DNA from: Dehalococcoidia bacterium
GTDB taxonomy: Bacteria > Chloroflexota > Dehalococcoidia > E44-bin15
Assembly: GCA_035528575.1 (NCBI GenBank)
Contig: DATKYK010000036.1
Coordinates: 62,001 to 126,000, forward strand
Direction of reading: 5' to 3'
DNA: 64,000 bases
Shown: positions 49,108-58,497 of the stretch, piece after piece
Layout: each line of letters starts with the position of its first letter
Numbering within the stretch: position 1 is the stretch's first letter
The notes under the pieces: generated by a model
What the model saw: the letters and a program-made list of their open reading frames with translations, nothing else
What the model was told of the DNA's origin: nothing
Databases searched by the model: none
Translations under genes and position numbers: made by a program

Positions 49108-52062
49108 TCATGGGGATTCTGCACGCAATTCTCCTGGCTCTATAGGAGAGTAGTTACGCTTATCCTCAATGATCTCACCATCAAGAAGTCGTATAACGCG
49201 ATCGGCTATTTGCTCAATAAGAGGATTATTGGTGGCAATAATAACAGTCTTGTTATACTTATGGTTTATTTTGCGCAGTATGCTCAGGATTCGCTTTCCG
49301 GTCTCAAAATCAAGTTCGCCGGTCGGTTCATCGCACAGAAGTATAGGCGGATCCTTTGCCAAGGCCACTGCTATCGCTAACCGCTGCTGTTCGCTGCCGG
49401 AGAGCTTATTCGGATAATGGTCAGCATGCTCTTGGAGCCCTAAGAGCTTCAACACTTTCAGGGCATTTCTCGGCCTTTTGACTAATGTAATGGCAAACTC
49501 GACGTTTCCCCTAACTGTTAGCGTTGGTACCAGGTTAAAAGACTGGAAAATGAAGCCGATGATGTTACGCCGGTAAGCGGTTGAACCTTTATTATTGAGC
49601 TTGGTAGCCATGATTCCATTCGATTTGATACTCCCTGAGGTAGGAGATTCGATCCCGCCAACCAGGTTCAACAAGGTGGTCTTGCCCGAGCCATTTGGCC
49701 CTACGATGACTACAAATTCCCCACGTGCCACATCGAGCGTAACGTTCTTAAGCGCTCTCACTTCACCATCCCCAATCCTATATGATCGCGAAACACCCCT
49801 CATTCGCAACGCGAACTCTATCGCCTTGCCAGGTGCCAATTCAGGTATCCCTACAGCACCCCGGGGTGTCCACAACCGCTCCAGGAAGGCAGGGGCCCAC
49901 CAGTTCCACTTTCCCATGATGCGCATCAGCGCAGGGGCCATAAAGACCCGTATGATCGCAGCATCAATGAAGATGGCCAGAGCTAGTGTTACACCGATAA
50001 TCTTCAAAAAAAGCACATCGCCTATAACTAGGCTGCCAAAGACTACGACCATAATAGCAGCAGCACCTGTGATTACCCGGCCTGTCCGCGCTAACCCAAT
50101 ACCCACGCTTCTGGTGTTATCCCCGGTTTTCACCCATGCCTCCCTCATCCTGCTGAGTAGGAATACCTCGTAATCAATGCTTAATCCAAAAATAACGCAG
50201 AAAGCCATTATCGGTATAACAGGTTCTATACCTCCGGTTGATGTGAAATTAAGCACGCCGCTGAAATGGCCCTGTTGAAAAATGAAGACGACAATGCCAT
50301 AGGCGGCAGCGACACTAGCTACATTGAGCACGATAGCCTTGATTGGCAGCAGTATAGATTTAAACAGCCATAATAGGGCCAGAAAAGTAGTTGATCCAAT
50401 AATAAGCAGGATCCATGGGAAATAGCTATATGCCTGATCCATCGAATCTAAATGAAGAGCCGTACAACCAGTAACATGAATTGTTAATCCATCAGGCTCA
50501 AGCTCGCGTATGTAGGTCACTAATTCTTCAGCCTCAGGGGAAAGAGGATCGCTCTTGGTATATACCTGGACCAGGGTTGCTTGGTCCGTGGTTAATTGAC
50601 TAAGAATACCCTTTATTTGTGGATCTTGAATTGAGTCGGGATCGGCATACATGAACTGGTATTGTTCATTGGTTATCGATGGGTCCAGGTTGACTATACT
50701 CTCGATACGGCTAACCTCCTTGTGCTCTTCCACCTCCCGGGTGAAATCATAGAGAGCAGCCACCTTATCTGTATCGAGGATGGTGCTGCGGGTAGTAACA
50801 GCAATCTGGACAGGTGCCAGCTCACCAGCGCCGAATCCCTCACTTAGAACTTCAAAACCCTGCCTCGCCTCGCTTGATTCTGTAACGTCACTGGCTGCCG
50901 TGTTTTGTATATTAAGGCTTAATACCGGCCATGAGAGTAATCCGATAAGCGGTATTACTATTAAGAGAACTATAGCTGGGTGCCTCATCTCCCACCGTGC
51001 CAGCCTATACCAGAATTTACCCTCTCGTTGGGATGGCCGGAAGATGGCCAGCCGGTTTATACGGGGCCCTACGACAGATAGAATGGCAGGGACTAGTGTC
51101 AAACCTGCTGCCAGTGCCATTATAAGCACTGACACCCCACCAATACCAAGGGATCTAAACGCACTCATATTGTAGCTTATGAGCGCGCCAAAACCGATCA
51201 TGCTGGTGAGTGCTGCATAGAATATGGCCTTGCCTGATGTATCAACGGTAGTAGCCAGGCTCTCCTCTATTCCCTTCCCCGCTCTCAACTCCTGCCGAAA
51301 GCGGGTTACCATAATCAGGGCATAATCTATGCTAATAGCGAGCCCAATAAACACTATTACAATCATGCTTGAAGTGGATATCGGAGTAAATTGGACCATG
51401 ATAAATACCAATGCCATGGAAAGTGCTACGCTGGCAGCACCTATGGCTAGGGGGAGCCCGGCAGCCACAAGGCTACCAAAGACTAGGATGAGGATGATGG
51501 CTACAAGAGGGAAAGTATATATCTCCGCCTTTTTCCAGTCAGTCATAACAGACTGTTCAACATCATACCATAGGGCTGCTTCGCCAGTGACGTACGTGGT
51601 AAGATGGGGCTGCGGCTGAAGCCCCTCCCTGATATCGGATACCAACATAGTACCCTCACTTAGGTCTCCATCTACACCAATGACCGCATAAGTAACATGA
51701 CCATCAGCGGAGATAAACCGTGGGTCACCAGTACTACGATAGGTAATGGGAGAGTCTATTTTTTCAATATCCTGCAGGCCGACTAGAGCCTGATCCATCT
51801 CATCCATAAACTGTGGATTATCGGCCCGCAAGCTATCACTGGTAAATACTATCGAAAGTACGGTGGGTCTGATGCCAAACTCTTGCTCGAGAATTCTGTA
51901 TCCATCGGCAGCCTCTCCCGACGTTGTATGGTTGGAACCGGGAGCAAGGGCATTCATCGCCATTGGTCCCACGACTGCACCCACGACAAGTAGAGCACAC
52001 CAGACGTATATAACCGCTCGGCGGTGCCTAAAGACAAAATACCCCAGGCTCTTAAATGACAT
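49108..52062 (-). CDS. MMPL/RND exporter fused to a C-terminal ABC ATPase domain
   Basis: 984 residues. Residues ~1-740 are a full MMPL/HAE3-type RND permease: two halves each with one N-terminal TM, a large external loop and five TMs, including the motifs GLAISIDYALIMVTR and GLSIDYEVFLLSRMR. Residues ~750-965 are an ABC ATPase of the LolD/MacB type: Walker A GPNGSGKTT (~788), Q-loop FIFQSFNLVPTL, signature LSGSEQQRLAIA, Walker B ILLCDEPTGELD. The H-loop His is missing (IIATNNPLIEQ instead of VTHD) and the signature has Ser for Gly, so hydrolysis may be weak. RND pumps use proton motive force and do not carry ABC domains; the fusion is in one frame without a stop. Upstream neighbours unrelated. 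Substrate unknown, possibly lipid. Confidence 0.88.
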   Translation of the reverse strand: MSFKSLGYFVFRHRRAVIYVWCALLVVGAVVGPMAMNALAPGSNHTTSGEAADGYRILEQEFGIRPTVLSIVFTSDSLRADNPQFMDEMDQALVGLQDIEKIDSPITYRSTGDPRFISADGHVTYAVIGVDGDLSEGTMLVSDIREGLQPQPHLTTYVTGEAALWYDVEQSVMTDWKKAEIYTFPLVAIILILVFGSLVAAGLPLAIGAASVALSMALVFIMVQFTPISTSSMIVIVFIGLAISIDYALIMVTRFRQELRAGKGIEESLATTVDTSGKAIFYAALTSMIGFGALISYNMSAFRSLGIGGVSVLIMALAAGLTLVPAILSVVGPRINRLAIFRPSQREGKFWYRLARWEMRHPAIVLLIVIPLIGLLSWPVLSLNIQNTAASDVTESSEARQGFEVLSEGFGAGELAPVQIAVTTRSTILDTDKVAALYDFTREVEEHKEVSRIESIVNLDPSITNEQYQFMYADPDSIQDPQIKGILSQLTTDQATLVQVYTKSDPLSPEAEELVTYIRELEPDGLTIHVTGCTALHLDSMDQAYSYFPWILLIIGSTTFLALLWLFKSILLPIKAIVLNVASVAAAYGIVVFIFQQGHFSGVLNFTSTGGIEPVIPIMAFCVIFGLSIDYEVFLLSRMREAWVKTGDNTRSVGIGLARTGRVITGAAAIMVVVFGSLVIGDVLFLKIIGVTLALAIFIDAAIIRVFMAPALMRIMGKWNWWAPAFLERLWTPRGAVGIPELAPGKAIEFALRMRGVSRSYRIGDGEVRALKNVTLDVARGEFVVIVGPNGSGKTTLLNLVGGIESPTSGSIKSNGIMATKLNNKGSTAYRRNIIGFIFQSFNLVPTLTVRGNVEFAITLVKRPRNALKVLKLLGLQEHADHYPNKLSGSEQQRLAIAVALAKDPPILLCDEPTGELDFETGKRILSILRKINHKYNKTVIIATNNPLIEQIADRVIRLLDGEIIEDKRNYSPIEPGELRAESP

Positions 52063-52680
52063 CTTAGATTGCCCTCGCTACGTTCAGAATCCCATCCATA
52101 TGGCCACTTCTAGATGGTTAGCTTAAGTCCTACAAAATGCGACATTACCAGAGGGGAAAAGCCTCCAGCGATGGGCTTTTAAGCCTCGCTTGAAGGTTTA
52201 TTTTGGGCAAAACCATAGATTCACCATACTTCTTTAGCCGATATTCTTTTTTGTGTGAATCCCCAGTTTTACCCGCTGTGATTGTGGCTACTTGCAAGAA
52301 GCGCCTATGGTGCAAGGCTCATATATTAGGCTAACACAAGATTCGCCATTTGTCTGTCGGGAAAGTCTGTATTTTTTGTGGGGAAAGTCTGTATATTTTT
52401 TTGTGGGGAAAACCCTGACAAAAATGTGGATTTTTGTAGGGAGGCTTTGACACATGTCAATACCGTAGTGCGGGCTGTCAGGTATAAGGGTTGGCTGGAT
52501 GCAGGCTGGGGGCATTAGGCGAGGGGCAATAAAAATCATGTGGATGGCCATTATTGTCAGATAAGAAGCGGCCATATTCATGGATCGGTAGATATTAATA
52601 TAGATTCCTAACATGAGTACGTCTTGACAGAGTACTCTAAGAGGGCCATACTACGGCCAAGCGTAGAACAGGGGGAAGGC
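52063..52680. other. Divergent intergenic region with short tandem repeat and palindrome
   Basis: No gene. A 22-25-bp unit beginning GGGAAAGTCTGTAT is repeated at 52359 and 52381 with a third partial at 52406. TTGACA-CA-TGTCAA, a perfect 6-bp inverted repeat, is at 52447-52460, between the divergent exporter and epimerase genes. Confidence 0.55.
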
Positions 52681-53622
52681 ATGAAAAATGTCGCTATCAC
52701 GGGCGTAGGGGGATACCTCGGTGGTCGATTGCTCAACAGGCTTGAGCAGGAAGGTGAAGTGGAGCGCATCATCGGCCTCGATGTCAGGGAGCCAGGCGCT
52801 GCCTCTTCTAAGCTGAAATTTTACCAGCAGGATGTGCGAAAGCCATTTGCCGATATTTTCGCCGATAACCAGATCGACACCGCACTGCACCTGGCCTTTC
52901 AGGTCACACCCATTCACGATGAGGCTGGCACCCATAGCATTAATATCCAGGGGTCGCAGAACTTCCTCGAAGCCTGCAAGAAGGCATCGGTAAGTCAACT
53001 CTTCTACATGAGCAGCCATACCACTTATGGGGCACATGCCGATAATCCCGAATCGATTCCCGAGGACGCGCCGCTGCGGCCTACCCCCGATTTCCTCTAC
53101 CCCAATGACAAGGCCAAAGTCGATCTGATGTTTCAGGACTTCATGGCAAAGAACCCGGATACCCGTGTTACCATCGTGCGTACTGTCACCGTAACCGGCC
53201 CCCACATCGTTGCCGGGGGACTGACCGTCCTTTTTACCCCGGTAATGATTCGGGCCAGCGGACACGACCCTCAATGGCAGTTTATCCACGAGGACGACCT
53301 GGTAGAGCTGGTCACCATCCTGCTCAAAAAGAAGCTAGGAGGGGTCTTCAATGTCGCCGGCGAGGGAGGGCTGCGCTATACCGAGATGATAAAGGCTGTA
53401 GGCAAACGGTCGATTGCGCTCCCGGCAGGCCTGCTATCACGGTTCACACGCCTTTCCTGGAATCTGCACCTCCAGTCACGGTCCCCGGGCGGCATGGAGA
53501 TTCTAAAGTACCCCATAGTTGTCAACACCGAAAAGGTGCGTAAAGCGACCGGCTACCAGTTCCGCTACTCCGGCCCAGAGGCATTCAAGGCCTTCCTTGA
53601 AACGATGCGGAAAATTACTTGA
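52681..53622 (+). CDS. NAD-dependent epimerase/dehydratase-like extended SDR
   Basis: 313 residues. N-terminal NAD motif NVAITGVGGYLGGRLLNRL (TGxxGYLG), Asp after the second strand (GLDVRE), LHLAFQVTP, YMSSHTTYG (catalytic Ser/Thr region), and YPNDKAK (YxxxK). Then RTVTVTGPHIVAGG. Resembles UDP-glucose 4-epimerase-type proteins of short length; the actual sugar or steroid substrate is unknown. ATG 52681 has GGGGGAAGGC; the TTG at 52624 is unlikely. Stands alone. Confidence 0.82.
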   Translation: MKNVAITGVGGYLGGRLLNRLEQEGEVERIIGLDVREPGAASSKLKFYQQDVRKPFADIFADNQIDTALHLAFQVTPIHDEAGTHSINIQGSQNFLEACKKASVSQLFYMSSHTTYGAHADNPESIPEDAPLRPTPDFLYPNDKAKVDLMFQDFMAKNPDTRVTIVRTVTVTGPHIVAGGLTVLFTPVMIRASGHDPQWQFIHEDDLVELVTILLKKKLGGVFNVAGEGGLRYTEMIKAVGKRSIALPAGLLSRFTRLSWNLHLQSRSPGGMEILKYPIVVNTEKVRKATGYQFRYSGPEAFKAFLETMRKIT

Positions 53623-53797
53623 GAACCTGGGATCTCATACGAGTTCTTTCATTGAAACGAGCTGTAAAAGTATAGAGTGAGGGCCTATCTTGTCAAAAAG
53701 AGGCAGGCTGACTGAGGGTAATCAATCGATAGATAGTCCCAGCGGGTATAGAGGCAACCAGGGTAGATGCTTTAGGAGGGAGCGCCAGCCTGGCGGC

Positions 53798-54247
53798 TCA
53801 TTTACGTTTGCCGAGGAATATCCTTTCGAGCGATACTTCCATTCTCAGGAAGATGTCCGAGACTCTTATCATTTTATGTACTAATGGTATAGAGGCGTTA
53901 AATGGTTTAAGTGATGGGCCGATTAACGGTATGGATATTCGTGTTATAAGTGGATAGAATGGCTTCATGATTGGCGTTGCAATTATGCCCATTAAGGATA
54001 TCAAACTCAATGCAAGCTTGGATTCGGCTAGATGACCCGTAAATCTAATCCAGGAGGGTAGCAGTGGCGCCACCTTTTCGACTGTTATCACGATATCATC
54101 ATGCGTTCCCTTGCGTGCTATCATATCTTTTATGGCACCCTGTGGTAGAGCAATGAGTAATGGGTCCCCCATCTTCAAAACAGGTATTAAAAGCGGTGCC
54201 AGGTTTACTTTCTCTAGCTCGTCCAGGATATCCGTTATCTGTACCAT
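53798..54247 (-). CDS. Unrecognised hydrophobic 149-residue protein
   Basis: No known family recognised. N-terminus MVQITDILDELEKVNLAPLL, then a middle rich in Leu/Ile/Pro (SLISLMGIIATPIMKPFYPL, ISIPLIGPSLKPF) that could be a membrane-associated helix pair, and a basic end (LGKRK). It starts 2 bases after the stop of the Fe-S oxidoreductase gene, so it belongs to that operon and may anchor the complex to the membrane. The pattern suggests a real gene, but function is open. Confidence 0.65.
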   Translation of the reverse strand: MVQITDILDELEKVNLAPLLIPVLKMGDPLLIALPQGAIKDMIARKGTHDDIVITVEKVAPLLPSWIRFTGHLAESKLALSLISLMGIIATPIMKPFYPLITRISIPLIGPSLKPFNASIPLVHKMIRVSDIFLRMEVSLERIFLGKRK

Positions 54248-54249
54248 TT

Positions 54250-55488
54250 TTATACCCCCATAGCTTCGGCGACCAGTTCAGTTATATCCTTAACCTCGAT
54301 CGTCTCTTTCGCCCTCTCCATAACATCCATGAAGTGCGTCTTGCAGAATGGGCATGCTGATGCTAGAACGGTTGCGCCGGTTTCCTTTATAAACGGGATC
54401 TTGGCAGCACCTATATCTAGTGCGAGTTCCGGGTTGGCGATTTTAACCCCGCCACCGGCACCGCAGCACCATGCCGCGTGCTCGGTGGGATACATCTCCA
54501 CCAGATCAATCCCCGGGATCGATTTTAAAACTACTCTCGGCTCATCATAGATATCCATTTCCCTTCCGAGATGACATGGGTCGTGATAGGTTACCTTTGA
54601 ATTAATTGGCTTTTTGAACTTTATCTTTCCACCTGAAATCAGCTCGGCCAGTAACTGGCTAATATGTAAAACCTTGAATGGTAGCTCTCCAGCCAACTGT
54701 GGCCAGTCCTTGCTTATTCCCATGTAGCCTTCAGCACACGAAGTAACAAGCCTTTTAACCTTCTTTTCCTTTAGTAAATCCACGTTGTGTGTAATCATTT
54801 TCTCTGCCAGGTCCACATTTCCATTCCTGAGCAGTATCGAACCGCAGCACCATTCATCCGGAAGTACCGCAAATTTGATCCCCGCTCTTTTTAGTATTTT
54901 TAAGGTTGCATGAGCTATCTCCTGTCTGCTGTAAGCTATGCTACAGCCCACGAAGAGAACGGTGTCAGCGGTTTGGGGTATATCGAGGCCTTCTGCCCAT
55001 TTCGTCCTGTTTGCATGTGGTGCTCCATAGGGGTTGTAGTTTTTTTCGATGCTTCCAGCCATTTTCTTAAGTGGCTCCGGCTGAAGACCGAGGTCAACGC
55101 AATCAGCGCGCATCGCTTCCACAATAGCGACTGATTGAATAGGCTCCAATTCTGCTCCAAGCGGGCGCATGATCCTGGGCAGCAAGGTCTTGAGGGCACT
55201 TCCGCCCATCTGGGCTATCATATTGCCCATAGGTTTGCATATCTCTTCACATGAGGCGCATGTAGTGCAATTATAGACACAATCGGCGACCTCTTTGGAG
55301 TATTTCAGCGACCCCTCCAGGAGATAGAAGGCCATTATATTGTGGCCTCTGGATGAGCTATCTTCGAACCTAAGCTGTTCGTAAGTAGGACAGGTTTTAT
55401 AGAATCCGCCTTCGTCAGTCACAGTCCCTGTGCACATAGCGCAGTGATTACATGTCCATATTTCCCGTTTGTATTCCTCAATTCTCAT
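54250..55488 (-). CDS. Fe-S oxidoreductase subunit, GlcF/LutA-like
   Basis: 412 residues. N-terminal ferredoxin with two 4Fe-4S sites (CNHCAMCTG with Cys of TCPTYEQL; CTTCASCEEICKP) and two CCG domains (DEWCCGSILLRNG and AAWCCGAGGGVK), like glycolate oxidase iron-sulfur subunits. It would take electrons from the FAD subunit encoded upstream and pass them to a quinone or soluble carrier. Its ATG overlaps the stop of that gene. Confidence 0.88.
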   Translation of the reverse strand: MRIEEYKREIWTCNHCAMCTGTVTDEGGFYKTCPTYEQLRFEDSSSRGHNIMAFYLLEGSLKYSKEVADCVYNCTTCASCEEICKPMGNMIAQMGGSALKTLLPRIMRPLGAELEPIQSVAIVEAMRADCVDLGLQPEPLKKMAGSIEKNYNPYGAPHANRTKWAEGLDIPQTADTVLFVGCSIAYSRQEIAHATLKILKRAGIKFAVLPDEWCCGSILLRNGNVDLAEKMITHNVDLLKEKKVKRLVTSCAEGYMGISKDWPQLAGELPFKVLHISQLLAELISGGKIKFKKPINSKVTYHDPCHLGREMDIYDEPRVVLKSIPGIDLVEMYPTEHAAWCCGAGGGVKIANPELALDIGAAKIPFIKETGATVLASACPFCKTHFMDVMERAKETIEVKDITELVAEAMGV

Positions 55489-56993
55489 TATTCTTCCTCC
55501 AGGCCAAGCCCATGGACCCCTGGATTCATTATATTGTTGGGATCAAGCGTTTTCTTAATCGCCTTCATGAACGAGATATATTCCGGCTTGAATCTCTTTG
55601 TTAGAAATTGACTCTCTTTACCGATCCGGTAAAGCGCTGCATAACCGGTATCCATGTAGGACTCTACTATCTCGCAATACATGTCTTGAGCCTGTTTTAG
55701 CTTCTCGGGTTCCATGAAGTCAGCGGGCGTCATTGCGAATGTATTGGCAACCCCGCCTCTACCGAGAAGTTGAGCGAAAAGGAAGAAGTGCTCTGCCCCT
55801 ATTAAAGGTATAGAGCCGCTTAACGCATCTTCATCTCTATGCATGATATCCAGCGCCTTTCCCACCACCTTCTGCCACTGGGGAAGATGGGCTATAGAAC
55901 AGGTATCGGTGCCGTTTGGCCCCATGACTTTACCAAATGTTCCCCCTCCCATCCACTCTGTCTGATTGATTATGGATATGCCCAGAGCGCGAGTCAATCC
56001 TTCCACCGGTAAAGCTATACCACCGAACTCTTTGGCCATTTTGTCTATTGCCTTTTTCTGTGCTTTGAATATGTCTTTGTCATAGGCCTCGGTGGCAAAG
56101 ATGGCAATATCTCTCTCTCCTATTAGAGGTTTAATTATTTTCTTAAGAGAATCAGGAAGGGTGTAATAGGCAATGCCCCATAGATCCGTGACATAGCCGT
56201 GCCATTCCAGCTTGAATACGAATTTGATCTGGGAATCTGTATCGGGAAAGGTGTAGGCGAGGGTATCGGAGAACTCAGGGATTGGGTATGTTCTGAGGGT
56301 GAACTCTGTTATCACCCCGAACGCCCCGGCTGCTCCAAGGAAAATGCCGACCAGATCGGGACCGTTACAATATCTGTAGTACCAGTCCTTTACCATGGTA
56401 TTGGCCAGTGAGCCGGTCTCTATTATATCCCCGTTTGGTAGAACTACCTGCAGGTTAAGAATATTCTCATTGAGCCATCCATACTTCGGGCTGTTTATCG
56501 AGAAGCAGTTACCACCAATACCCCCTCCCAGGGTAGCTCCAAGGAAACCATGCGGCCCCTGACAGCCAGCGGTAACCCCCTTTTTGGCGAGCTCGTGATG
56601 TAGCTCACCCCACCTTATGCCAGGCTGAACCCTTACCGCGTTTAACCCCTCTTGAAAATCGAGGACACGGTTCATATCCGTCATATCGAGGATCATACCG
56701 CCTGTTTTCTTGAGAGGGGTCGTAGCGCCGGTCATGTCCGAGCCTCCCCCTCTGGCGATTACAGGAATTTTATGCTTGTTTGCCAGCTTAAGGATTTTTG
56801 AGATCTCCTCGGCGGAGTGGGGTTTGATAACTATATCGGGTGGCCCATATTTATCGGATAAGGGATGAAAGAAGGTACCGGCAAAATCCTCTATTGCGTA
56901 GGTCCATCTGATGACATCATCTGCCCGCACATACTTTGCCCCGACTATTTCTTCTAAACCCTTTACAATGTTTTTACTTACAACCGCTTCCAT
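55488..56993 (-). CDS. FAD-linked oxidase, GlcD-like
   Basis: 501 residues of the PCMH/VAO flavoprotein type. FAD-binding motifs PVIARGGGSDMTGATTPLKK, VRVQPGIRWGELH, GFLGATLGGGIGGNCF, and GIFLGAAGAFGVITEFTLR; the C-terminal FAD-oxidase domain ends SFMKAIKKTLDPNNIMNPG. Would oxidise a 2-hydroxy acid (glycolate, lactate or another) with GlcF as electron acceptor. Start ATG 56993 has GGGGGTGAAAAA; a TATAAT (minus strand 57032-57027) is 34 bases before it. First gene of a three-gene operon. Confidence 0.9.
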   Translation of the reverse strand: MEAVVSKNIVKGLEEIVGAKYVRADDVIRWTYAIEDFAGTFFHPLSDKYGPPDIVIKPHSAEEISKILKLANKHKIPVIARGGGSDMTGATTPLKKTGGMILDMTDMNRVLDFQEGLNAVRVQPGIRWGELHHELAKKGVTAGCQGPHGFLGATLGGGIGGNCFSINSPKYGWLNENILNLQVVLPNGDIIETGSLANTMVKDWYYRYCNGPDLVGIFLGAAGAFGVITEFTLRTYPIPEFSDTLAYTFPDTDSQIKFVFKLEWHGYVTDLWGIAYYTLPDSLKKIIKPLIGERDIAIFATEAYDKDIFKAQKKAIDKMAKEFGGIALPVEGLTRALGISIINQTEWMGGGTFGKVMGPNGTDTCSIAHLPQWQKVVGKALDIMHRDEDALSGSIPLIGAEHFFLFAQLLGRGGVANTFAMTPADFMEPEKLKQAQDMYCEIVESYMDTGYAALYRIGKESQFLTKRFKPEYISFMKAIKKTLDPNNIMNPGVHGLGLEEE

Positions 56994-57063
56994 TTTTTCA
57001 CCCCCTATTTAGGATGGTCTACTATTATTATATTCCTATTAATATTGTACATGACCAGCATTA

Positions 57064-58269
57064 TTATCCTTTATACTGACCTTTTACCTTGGACACGCAC
57101 CACACCCCGCCATTCTCCATTTCCGCGACGCACCGGTTACAGTGATCGCACTGCGATGCCTGCCAGTCGCCCCTCTCCATCCTCCGGACCAGGTCAGGCT
57201 CCCTGATCAGGGCTCTGCCTATCTCAACGAAATCGAAACCTTCCTGCATGGCCTTTTCCATATTGTCGCTGGAGCAGATGCCCCCGATCAAGACACAGGG
57301 GATACTCACCGCATCTTTTATTTTTCGTGCCTCATTGAGGAAAAACATCTCTTCAAAGGGATAAGTTTGAACTAAGATACTGCCAAACAGTCGTAAGCCT
57401 ACCTTTTCAAACACACTTTTCGGACCTTGGATCCACTCCTTGAGCGGTATCCTTCCCCGCATCATATAGAACGGCGTCTTGGCGGTAAATCCACCGCTGG
57501 GAACGAGGGCGCTTGCCCCCTCGGCCTCATATCGCTTGGCTACCTCGATAGCCTCGTCTAGCTCCAGGCCACCCTTGAAACCGTCACTGACGTTCATCTT
57601 GATTAAAATGGGGAAGTCCGGTCCAACAGTCTCTCGTACGTGTTTTATCACTGCGGCAGGAAATCGCATGCGGTTCTCTAGAGACCCGCCGTATCTGTCC
57701 TTTCGCATATTTGTATATGGAGAGAGAAACTGACTGAGAAGGTAACCATGCCCGCCATGAATCTCCACGGCGTCGAAGCCGGCCTGGATGGCAAGTTGAG
57801 CAGCTTTACCAAAATCCTCCTTTACCCTGTTAATCTCCTCCTCTGTCATTTCGTGGGCAAATGCGTAGCGAAACGTACAGAACTTGCGGGAAGCGCCGAT
57901 CGGTCGCCGGCCAATCACGTTTTTATTGGAGAAATAACCGCAGTGTCCAAGCTGTATATTGACCGCAGCACCCTCACGGTGCACAGCGTCTGTTATTTTC
58001 TTAAGATCCGGTACAATCTCTTCACGCATCCATATCTCATGGCCAAAGGCACGACCATCGAAGGACACTGAGCAATAGGCTACGGTGGTCATCGCAGCGC
58101 CGCCAGCTGCGACTTCGCGGTGGTGGTCTATTAGTGCATCAGAGGGGGCTCCTCCGGGACACATGCCCTCGAAACAGCCAGATCTAATAATTCGATTGCG
58201 CAGCTCCAGCCCACCGATCTTGCCTGGAGTGAGAACCTTGAGCTGCTTATTGCCTATAATGTCCTTCAT
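57064..58269 (-). CDS. Old Yellow Enzyme homologue, single-domain, with 4Fe-4S motif
   Basis: 401 residues: FMN TIM barrel of the NADH:flavin oxidoreductase family, GRIPL, GGHGYLLSQFLSPYTNMRKD, EIGRALIREPDLV, and the 4Fe-4S Cys set in CDHCNRCVAEMENGGVWC. It ends after that motif, without the second FAD/NADPH domain of the related 640-residue enzyme at 58498. It reduces activated C=C bonds of enoates or enones; a partner must supply electrons. Own start ATG 58269. The two OYE genes may be in one unit with a 228-base gap. Confidence 0.88.
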   Translation of the reverse strand: MKDIIGNKQLKVLTPGKIGGLELRNRIIRSGCFEGMCPGGAPSDALIDHHREVAAGGAAMTTVAYCSVSFDGRAFGHEIWMREEIVPDLKKITDAVHREGAAVNIQLGHCGYFSNKNVIGRRPIGASRKFCTFRYAFAHEMTEEEINRVKEDFGKAAQLAIQAGFDAVEIHGGHGYLLSQFLSPYTNMRKDRYGGSLENRMRFPAAVIKHVRETVGPDFPILIKMNVSDGFKGGLELDEAIEVAKRYEAEGASALVPSGGFTAKTPFYMMRGRIPLKEWIQGPKSVFEKVGLRLFGSILVQTYPFEEMFFLNEARKIKDAVSIPCVLIGGICSSDNMEKAMQEGFDFVEIGRALIREPDLVRRMERGDWQASQCDHCNRCVAEMENGGVWCVSKVKGQYKG

Positions 58270-58497
58270 ATTCTGCCTTTCTTAGCCCCGGCACAGATAC
58301 CCTGGCCATATTTATTTGGTTTCTACGCAGGGCAACGCCTTGCTGCGATGGGCATCCTGCCAGAGAATCGCTCCAACATATATCACACGCGTCACTATAT
58401 TGTCAACCTGCCGGATATATAACGGTGACCTCTCCGCGTTGCGCTTGATACGCGACGCAATTGATGACGGTTACCGTGTCGGCCTTAGCCAAATGGC

